The position numbers and the translations under genes were made by a program. A stretch of 64,000 nucleotides of DNA from Thauera aromatica_A (GTDB taxonomy: Bacteria; Pseudomonadota; Gammaproteobacteria; Burkholderiales; Rhodocyclaceae): assembly GCF_023093595.1 (NCBI RefSeq), contig NZ_JALLIK010000107.1:138805-202804 (forward strand). Reading direction: 5' to 3'. The number at the start of each line of letters is the position of its first letter. Within the stretch, counting starts at the first letter, position 1. This document shows positions 23,444 to 31,700 of the stretch, piece after piece. The notes under the pieces were generated by a model. It searched no databases and had not been told where the DNA came from. It worked only from the letters and a program-made list of their open reading frames with translations.

Positions 23444-24892
23444 ATGACTGATCCGATCGTGAAACGCAATCTGCTCCACCCGCGGCCCGCAATGGCAGGC
23501 GGGCCGCGCGCGCTGGCCCGGCGCACGGGCGGGCTCCCGGCGATGAGCGCGGCGTTGGTACTGGCGGCCTGCAGTTCACTGCCGGTGATCGTGCCCGACA
23601 TGGCGCTCCCGGCGGCGCCGGTGCAGATCGACGGACCCCACAGACCACTCTCGGCGGCACGCAGCCGCGAGATCCTGGCTCGCCTGCAGCGCGACAACAC
23701 GGCCGGCGACATCTTCGAGCGCCACCTCGCGGTCGAGCAGGCCGTCTCCGACAGCCCGCTGCTGGCCGGCAATCGCGTCCGCCTGCTGGAGGACGGCCCC
23801 GACGTCTACCGCGCCATGATCTCGGCGATCGGGGCGGCGCGCGACCACATCAACATGGAAACCTACATCTTCGAGGCCGACGAGGTAGGGCAGCGCTTTG
23901 CCGACGCGCTGATCGCCAAGCAGCAGCAAGGGGTGCAGGTGAACCTGATCTACGACAGCGTCGGCACCCTCGACACGCCGGCCGAGTTCCTTCAGCGCCT
24001 GCGTGACAGCGGTGTGCACACGCTGGAGTTCAACCCGGTCAATCCGCTGGCGGCCAAGGCAGGGTGGGCGGTCAACCAGCGCGATCACCGCAAGCTGCTA
24101 ATCGTCGACGGCCGGACGGCATTTCTCGGCGGCATCAACATCAGCAGCGTTTACTCGGGCGGCTCGTTCAGCCGGCACTCGAAGCGCCGCCCGGACGGCG
24201 CACTGCCCTGGCGCGACACCGATCTGCAACTCGATGGCCCGGTGGTGGCGGAATTCCAGAAGCTGTTCCTCGATACCTGGCAAAGGCAAAAGGGCGAACC
24301 GCTGGCGCAGCGCAAGTACTTTCCGCCGCTACCGCCGCAGGGCAAGGAGGTCGTGCGCGCCATCGGCAGTTCGCCCGACGATGCCTTCAGCCTGATCTAT
24401 GTGACCCTGCTGTCGGCGATCAACAGCGCCGAAACCGAGGTTCTGCTGACCAACGCCTACTTCGTGCCCGACCCGCAATTGCTCGGCGCGCTGAAGGACG
24501 CCGTATCGCGCGGGGTCGACGTCCGCCTGGTGCTGCCGGGCACCACCGATTCGGCGCTGGTGTTCCATGCCGGGCGCTCTTACTACGACGAGTTGTTGCG
24601 CAGCGGGGTGAAGATCTTCGAGCGGCGCAAGGCGCTGATGCACGCCAAGACCGCCCTGATCGACGGCGTGTGGTCGACGGTGGGCTCGACCAATCTCGAC
24701 TGGCGCAGCTTCCTGCATAACGAGGAAGTGAACGCGGTCGTGCTGGGCACGGCATTCGGCGAGCGCATGCGCGCCGCGTTCGAACGCGACATCGCGGACT
24801 CCGAGCAGATCACCCTCGAACAATGGCGGCGGCGTTCGCTCGACCTGCGTGTGAAGGAGCTGTTCGGCCGGCTCTGGCAATACTGGTTGTGA
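23444..24892 (+). CDS. phospholipase D/cardiolipin synthase-type protein with lipobox
   Basis: This protein of about 482 residues has two complete HKD motifs of the phospholipase D superfamily. The first is QRDHRKLLIVDG (near residue 213) and the second is LMHAKTALIDG (near 400), followed by STVGSTNLDWRS. Overall order and length fit bacterial cardiolipin synthase, which joins phosphatidylglycerol to a second phospholipid. Ordinary synthases start with two membrane helices. Here the N-terminus instead has a hydrophobic stretch ending in a lipobox-like LAAC (about residues 40-46), suggesting a lipid-anchored periplasmic enzyme. Start choice is uncertain: MTDPIVK at 23444 is the longest, and an internal ATG at 23543 would give a shorter signal peptide. 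Neighbours are envelope-stress genes. Confidence 0.85.
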   Translation: MTDPIVKRNLLHPRPAMAGGPRALARRTGGLPAMSAALVLAACSSLPVIVPDMALPAAPVQIDGPHRPLSAARSREILARLQRDNTAGDIFERHLAVEQAVSDSPLLAGNRVRLLEDGPDVYRAMISAIGAARDHINMETYIFEADEVGQRFADALIAKQQQGVQVNLIYDSVGTLDTPAEFLQRLRDSGVHTLEFNPVNPLAAKAGWAVNQRDHRKLLIVDGRTAFLGGINISSVYSGGSFSRHSKRRPDGALPWRDTDLQLDGPVVAEFQKLFLDTWQRQKGEPLAQRKYFPPLPPQGKEVVRAIGSSPDDAFSLIYVTLLSAINSAETEVLLTNAYFVPDPQLLGALKDAVSRGVDVRLVLPGTTDSALVFHAGRSYYDELLRSGVKIFERRKALMHAKTALIDGVWSTVGSTNLDWRSFLHNEEVNAVVLGTAFGERMRAAFERDIADSEQITLEQWRRRSLDLRVKELFGRLWQYWL

Positions 24893-24942
24893 GCATGGCG
24901 TGCGGCCTCGCCCCGGAACCGGCCCGGCAGAGGCGCCGGCGC

Positions 24943-25644
24943 TCAGGCGAGCGCGCCGAACAGCGCCCCTGCAGCCGCGGTGATCGCCATCGCCAGGGCT
25001 CCCCACACGGTGAGCCGCCACGCCCCCCTCAGCACGCTCGCGCCCCCCACGCGCGCCGCGACCGCCCCCAGCAGGGCGAGGAAGGCGAGCGAGGTCGCGG
25101 CCACCGACGGAATCAGGTTTTGCATCGGCGTCAGCGCGGTCACGCCCAGCGGCAGCGCGGCACCGACCGAAAAGCTCGCCGCCGAAGCCAGGGCGGCCTG
25201 GAGCGGCCGTGCGCCAAGCGCATCGGTGATGCCGAGTTCATCGCGCGCATGGGCGCCGAGCGCATCGTGCGCCATCAGCTGCCCGGCAACCCGCTGCGCC
25301 AAGTCCGGGTCGAGCCCCCGAGCGACATAGATGGCGGCAAGCTCGCGCTGTTCCGCCACGGGGTCGGCCTCCAGCTCGGCATGTTCGCGCGACAGGTCGG
25401 CCTTTTCGGTGTCGGCCTGCGAATGCACCGAAACATACTCGCCGGCCGCCATCGACATCGCCCCTGCCACCAGCCCGGCGACGCCCGCCACCAGGATGCT
25501 CTCCTTGCCGGCGCTGGCCGCCGCGACGCCGAGCACCAGGCTGGCGGTGGAAACGATGCCGTCGTTGGCGCCGAGCACGCCGGCGCGCAGCCAGCCGACG
25601 CGCTCGGTCCGGTGGTGCTCGCGGTGGCGGCGTAGCGATCTCAT
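24943..25644 (-). CDS. VIT1/CCC1-family transporter
   Basis: This 233-residue inner-membrane protein is of the VIT1/CCC1 family, which moves ferrous iron or manganese in characterised members. The opening HRTERVGWLRAGVLGANDGI and following TASLVLGVAAAS are the family signature. GLVAGAMSMAAGEYVSVHSQ carries the conserved methionine, glycine and glutamate of the metal path. Five membrane helices are visible with a charged cytoplasmic middle (about residues 85-140). I chose the ATG at 25644 (MRSLRRHREH), because the longer ORF to 25701 adds an atypical leader. It is convergent with the phospholipase-D-type gene and downstream of the glucan synthase on the same strand. Confidence 0.88.
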   Translation of the reverse strand: MRSLRRHREHHRTERVGWLRAGVLGANDGIVSTASLVLGVAAASAGKESILVAGVAGLVAGAMSMAAGEYVSVHSQADTEKADLSREHAELEADPVAEQRELAAIYVARGLDPDLAQRVAGQLMAHDALGAHARDELGITDALGARPLQAALASAASFSVGAALPLGVTALTPMQNLIPSVAATSLAFLALLGAVAARVGGASVLRGAWRLTVWGALAMAITAAAGALFGALA

Positions 25645-25785
25645 GGGCTCGGTCTCCGGGAGTCGATGTGCGCGTCCGGCGACGAAACCGCTCGGCAGCA
25701 CGCCACAACACTACATGCCGGCGCCGCCCCTGTCGATTGGCCGCGGCTCTTACGGCGAGCGCACCACGGCAAGGCCGCGCCCCGT

Positions 25786-28700
25786 TCAGTCTGGCCGCGG
25801 CAGCGCCTGCAGCAGCGCCACCTCGACCCGATGTTCGCGGCCGTCATCCGTAAGCGCGATCACTCCGTCGGCTCGCAGCACGCCGTCGAGCCTGACCTGC
25901 ATCGCCGCACCCGCTTCCGCGTCGCCGGCGACAGCGCGCCGGACGGTGATGTAATACATCGTTTCCCCGTAGCGGTAATGGATGCCGAACCCCGGCCACT
26001 GCGCCGGCAGGCAGGGGGCGAAACGCAGCGCTCCGCCCGCGCGCCGGAGCCCCAGCAGCGACTCCGTGACGAGCCGGTACATCCAGCCGGCCGAGCCGGT
26101 GTACCAGCTCCATCCGCCGCGGCCGACGTGCGGCGCGAGGGCATAGACGTCGGCGGCAACGACGTAGGGTTCGATCTTGTAGGTCGCCACGCCCGGCGCC
26201 GAGCGCGCGTGGTTCACCGGGTTGATGATGCGCAGCAGTTCCCACGCACGCTCGCCTTCGCCGAGTTCGGCGAGGGCCATCGCCGCCCAGATCGCCCCAT
26301 GAGTGTATTGGCCGCCATTCTCCCTGACCCCCGGCAGGTAGCCGCGGATGTAGCCGGGGTCCAGCTCCGACGTGTCGAAGGGCGGCCCGAGCAGCTGCAC
26401 GATCCCATCCTCGCGCCGCACGAGGTGCGCGTCGACCGCCCGCATCGCGGTGCGCGACCGCGCATCGTCGCCGGCCCCGGAGAGCACCGACCAGCTCTGC
26501 GAGATCGAATCGATCCGGCATTCGGCGTTGGCTGCCGAACCGAGCGGCGTGCCGTCGTCGAACCAGGCGCGGCGATACCACTCACCATCCCAGCCCTGCG
26601 CCTCGATGCGCCGGCGCAATCCCGCCCCTTCGCCCCGGCAGAGCGCGGCGAAGTCGGCATCGCCGTGCGCCTGCGCCAGCGCGGCGAAGCGCCTGAGCAC
26701 CTCATGCAGGAAGAAGCCGAGCCACACGCTTTCGCCCTTGCCCTCGATCCCGACGAGGTTCATGCCGTCGTTCCAGTCGCCCGAACCGATCAGCGGCAGG
26801 CCACGCTCGCCGAAGCGCAGGCCGTGGCGGATGGCGCGCACGCAGTGCTCGTAGAGGCTGGCGACGTCGGCCGAACGCGCCGGCAGGTCGTAGTAGGAAT
26901 CCTCCTCCGGCTTCACCGGGCGGCCTTCCAGGAAGGGCGTCCGTTCCTCGAGCACGGCGCGGTCGCCGGTCGTGTGCACATAGCGGCACACCGCCAGCGG
27001 CAGCCACAGGTAGTCGTCCGAGCATTGCGTGCGCACGCCGCGGCCTACCGGCGGATGCCACCAGTGCTGCACGTCACCCTCCTGGAACTGGCGGCTCGCG
27101 CACAGCAGCAGGTGTTCGCGCACCAGCCCGGGCTCGGCGTGGACGAGCGCCATCACGTCCTGCAACTGATCGCGGAAACCGAACGCGCCGCCCGACTGGT
27201 AATAGCCGCTGCGCGCCCATACGCGACAGGCTAGGGTCTGGTACAGCAGCCAGCCATTGGCGAGCACATCGACCGCGGGCTCGGGGGTTTCCACTTGCAC
27301 CGCGCCGAGGGTGCGATGCCACTGCTGCCGCACCGCTTCGAGCGCCGCCGCCGCGGCCGCGGCGCCACGAAAGCGCCGCACGAGGCGGCCGGCGTCGCCG
27401 GCGTCGCGGCCGACGCCGAGGCGGAACACGATCTCGCGCGCCTGTCCCACGGCCAGGTCGACGCCGACCTGGATCGCCGCGCACGGGTCCAGCCCCGCCC
27501 CCAGCTTGCCGGACAGGCGCGCGCGCCGCAGGGCAGCCGGACTGCGCAGGCTGCCGTTGCGCCCGAGGAACTCGCGCCGGTCGCCGCTGAGCTTGCGCGT
27601 CGGTTCATCGACGTCGAAGAAAGCCACCCGCTCGGCAAACTCGCCATTGAACGGATTGCGCGCGCACAGCGCGCCGCTCCCGGCGTCGAGCTCGGTGCTG
27701 ACGTGCATGGCCGATTTCGCCCGCAGATCGCCCAGCACCCACTCGACGTAAGCGGTCACAGACAACCGCCGCGGCCGCCCCGATTCATTGCGCACCTTCA
27801 GCAGCGAGAACTTGACCGCGGCATCGGCAGCGACGTACACCCACAGTTCCGAGGCGATGCCGTGCGCCCGCGTCTCGAACACGCTGTAGCCGAAACCGTG
27901 ACGGACGACATAGGGCACGGCGGCAGGCGCCGGCAGAGGCGTCGGCGACCAGAACTCGCCGCTCTCTTCGTCGCGCAGGTAGAGCGCTTCGCCGCCCGAA
28001 TCGCCGACCGGGTCGTTGTTCCACGGCGTGAGGCGGAACTCGTGCGCGTTCTCGCTCCAGGTGTAGGCTCCGCCGCTCTCCGAGACGACCGTGCCGAAGG
28101 ACGGATTCGCCAGCACATTCACCCAGGGCGCGGGGGCGAGCTGGCCCGGCGCCAGTCCAATGACGTACTCGCGGCCATCGGCGCTGAATCCGCCGAGCCC
28201 GTTGCACAGGATCAGATCACCCGGTAGCGACGCCCCCACCGGCGGGGGCATCGGATCGACGGGCCGGCTCGGCCTGAACGCCGGTTCGTGCACTTTCGCG
28301 GGCGGCCGGTGGTCGAGTTGCTCGGCGAGTGTACCGCGCTCGTCGGTGATCACGACACGCGCCACCGCCTGCAGCAGCACCCGATCCTCGTTGGCGATCT
28401 GCTCGGCCAGGCGCACGAAGACCCCGCCCGGCCGGTCGATCACGCTCGTCCCGATGCCCGAAACGAGCAGGCCCATGATCTGCTCCTGCAGGTGCTGGCG
28501 GTAACCGGCGTGCTCCTCGTTCCAGATCACCAGGTCCACCGCCAGCCCTTTCATATGCCAGTAGGCATGGGCCTTCACGAGCTGGCGCACGAGATCGATA
28601 TTGGCCGCGTCGCCGATCTGCAGCAGCACGATCGGCAGATCACCCGAGATGGCGTAGCCCCACAGCCCGGACTGGCCGCGGCGGTTGCCGATGAGCACCG

Positions 28701-31700
28701 CGACATCAGCACGCAAGGCGGCGTCGGCGAAGATCACGCTGCTCGCCAGGCGGGCGTGGAGCAGCGCTTCGGCTTCGCTGGTGTCGATCTGACGCAACAC
28801 CACCTGGCTGTGGGTCCACGACATGTCGAAGACCCGGTCCGCACGATGCCGGTCCTGGTACTTGTCGATCAGGCACTCGGCCCGCTCGCGGCTATCGGCG
28901 ATGCCCGAGACGACATCGATCATGGCTGACTGCTCCGGATTGAGGGTGAGGACACAGCGGATCGCAACGATCGGGTCGAGCACCGAGCCCTCGCTGTCGG
29001 ACAGCGGCCCCGGTTCGCGCATCGCCCGCGGCGCGGCGGCGCTGCCGCCGCGGCCGATGAAGCGCAGGCGGTCGCTCTCGTAGGACAGGGCGCCGGGGGC
29101 CGCTCCCTCGATAGCGCCGCGCACTGCCATCAGGTGCAGCATCCAGGGCGCCCGCTCGCCGCGCGAGCGCGGCCGGCGGGTGCACAGGATGGCATGACGT
29201 TCGCGCACGATCTCGGTGTGGACGAAGAGCTTGCTGAAGGCCGGGTGGAGGGCGTCCGCCGCCGGCGGCGCGATCACCACCTCGGCGTAGGTCGTCAGCT
29301 CGATCTGGCGGCGCTGGCGCGAGCGGTTGGTGATGCGGACCCGGCGCAGCTCGATATCGTCCTCGGGCGAGACCGCGATCTCGGTATAGGTCTCGATTTC
29401 GCCCCCGCCCGTACTCCCTTCGGCGCCGCCCGCGTCCTCCCCCTGTTCGCCACCCCTGCCGCCCTCGCCGCCCAGGGTGTCGCGGCGGCGGAACTCGACC
29501 CGCCCCTCGGAGAAGATCGCCTCGTAGCACGCCGCACGCTTGAGCGTCGGTTGGTGGGCGGTCGACCAGAACTGCCCGCTCGCCACGTCACGCACGTAAC
29601 AGAAGGCGCCCCAGTCGTCGCAGGTGCCGTCCTCGCGCCAGCGCGTGACGGCAAGCTCTTTCCAGCGGCTGTAGCCGCCCCCGGCATGGGTCAGCATCAC
29701 GTGGTAGCGGCCGTTGGACAGCAGCTGGACTTCCGGGGTCGGGGTGTCGGCACGATCGAAGCTGCGGACCGGCAGTTCGGCGGGCGCCGCCGCCGAATGC
29801 ATGTCCGAGAGCTGCGCGGTATGCGGGAACAAGGCCGTCGCCCGTGGAATCCGCTCCTGCAGCAGCAGCATCACCGCCTGGAACTGCCGATCCGATGCGA
29901 ACCGACGCTGCATCGGCCGATCCAGCAGGACGAAGGCCAGCGCGAGCAGGCTCATGCCCTGGTGATGGGCCATGAAGGAGCGCACCACCACGCTCGCCTG
30001 CCCGCGCCGCTGCCGTGCGGGGGTGTAGTCGACGGCCTCGAACAGGCCGAACCGGCCCATCAGCCCGGCATCGCCGAGCCGCTGCAGGTTCACGCAGGCC
30101 GCCTCGGGCGCCACCATCAGCGCCAGCGCCGACGCATAGGGCGCGACGACGAGGTCGTCGGCGAGGCCGCGCTTGAGCCCCAGGCCCGGCACGCCGAAGG
30201 CGCGGTACTGGTAGTTCAGCTGGACGTCGACCGCGTTGTAGGCGGACTCGGAAATGCCCCACGGCACGCCGCGCTGCCGCCCGTACTCGATCTGCCTCGC
30301 CACTGCCGCCTTGCAGGTGCGGTCGAGCAGTGTGTTGTCGTAGCCCGGCATCACCAAGAGCGGCATCAGGTACTCGAACATCGACCCGGACCACGACAGC
30401 AGCACCGGCTCACCGGTGCTGCCGGTCAGCAAGCGCCCCAGCGCGAACCAGCTTTCCTGCGGCAGCCGGCCCTGCGCGATGGCGACGAAGGCGCTCAAGC
30501 GCGCCTCCGAGGCGAGCAGGTCGTAGTAGCTGGCATCGGCCCGCCCCTCGGTGACGTTGTAGCCGATGGCGAGCAGATGGCGCGTGGGATCGAACAGGAA
30601 TTCGTACTCCATCTGCGCCAGCGCGCCGGCCTGCCGCGCCAGGCTTTCGATCGCCGCCAGGCGCGCCCTGGCACGGGCACTGCCCTCGGCGACCTGGCGG
30701 TGAAGCTCGCCGAGCCAGACGCGCTGCGCGGTGTCCGTCGCGGCCTCGAGCCGGCGGCCGATGGCCGGACACCACTCCCGGTCCAGGCCCGCGAGGGCGC
30801 GCAGGCTCGGAATCGGCGCCTCGAGGACGAAATCGTCGCCCCCCGCCGCAGCATCGTCCGCCGCCCCGACCGGTGCCGACTGCAGCGCCAGCCACGGCGC
30901 GAGGAAATCGACTTCTTCCAGCGCCTCACTGCACTGGCGGACGAGCGCCTGGGCCCAGTCGTTCGGTTCGCTGTCGGGCGCGTGCCCTTCCCTGACCAGG
31001 AGGCTGTCTGCCGGCAGGGGAACGAGTTCGGCGGCGGCCGTCGCCAGCCGCAGCAGGGCCGGGCGCAACGCCGCCAGGGTGCCCACCGGCGCCGCGGCCG
31101 CGGACGCCAGTTCCCGCCTGAACGCCGCCAGCGGTTCGGCCGCGATGCCGTCCGCATCGGCGACGATGGCGAAGGTGTCGCTCAGGCCGTCGACCAGGCG
31201 CGCCGGCAGGATGGGGTCGTCGGCCAGCGCGAGCAGGCCCGCGCGCAGGGTGAGGAGGTGACCGGCAAGATTGCCGCTGTCCACCGTCGAGATGTAGAGC
31301 GGCGGCAGCGGCAGCAGCGTGTGCGTGTCGTACCAGTTGTAGAAGTGGCCGCGGTGGCGCGCCAGCATGCCCATTGTGCGCAAGGTGTTCGCGGTGCGCT
31401 CGGCGAGCCGGCCGACCGTCAGGTAACCGAAGTCGTAGGCGGACAGGTTCGCCAGCAGCGCCAGGCCGATATTGGTGGGCGAGGTGCGATGCGCGACCCG
31501 GGCGACGCGGTACTCCTGGAAGTTGTCCGGCGGGAGCCAATGGTCCTCCGCGCCGACGAAGGTGTCGAAGAAGGCCCAGGTCCGGCGTGACAGCCCATGC
31601 AGGAAGAGCTTCTGCCCGGCCGTCAGCCGCGCCGAGCGGCGCACCAGCGGCCGGCTGATCCACCACGCGAGCGCGGGCGAGGCGAGCCACAGCAGCAGCA

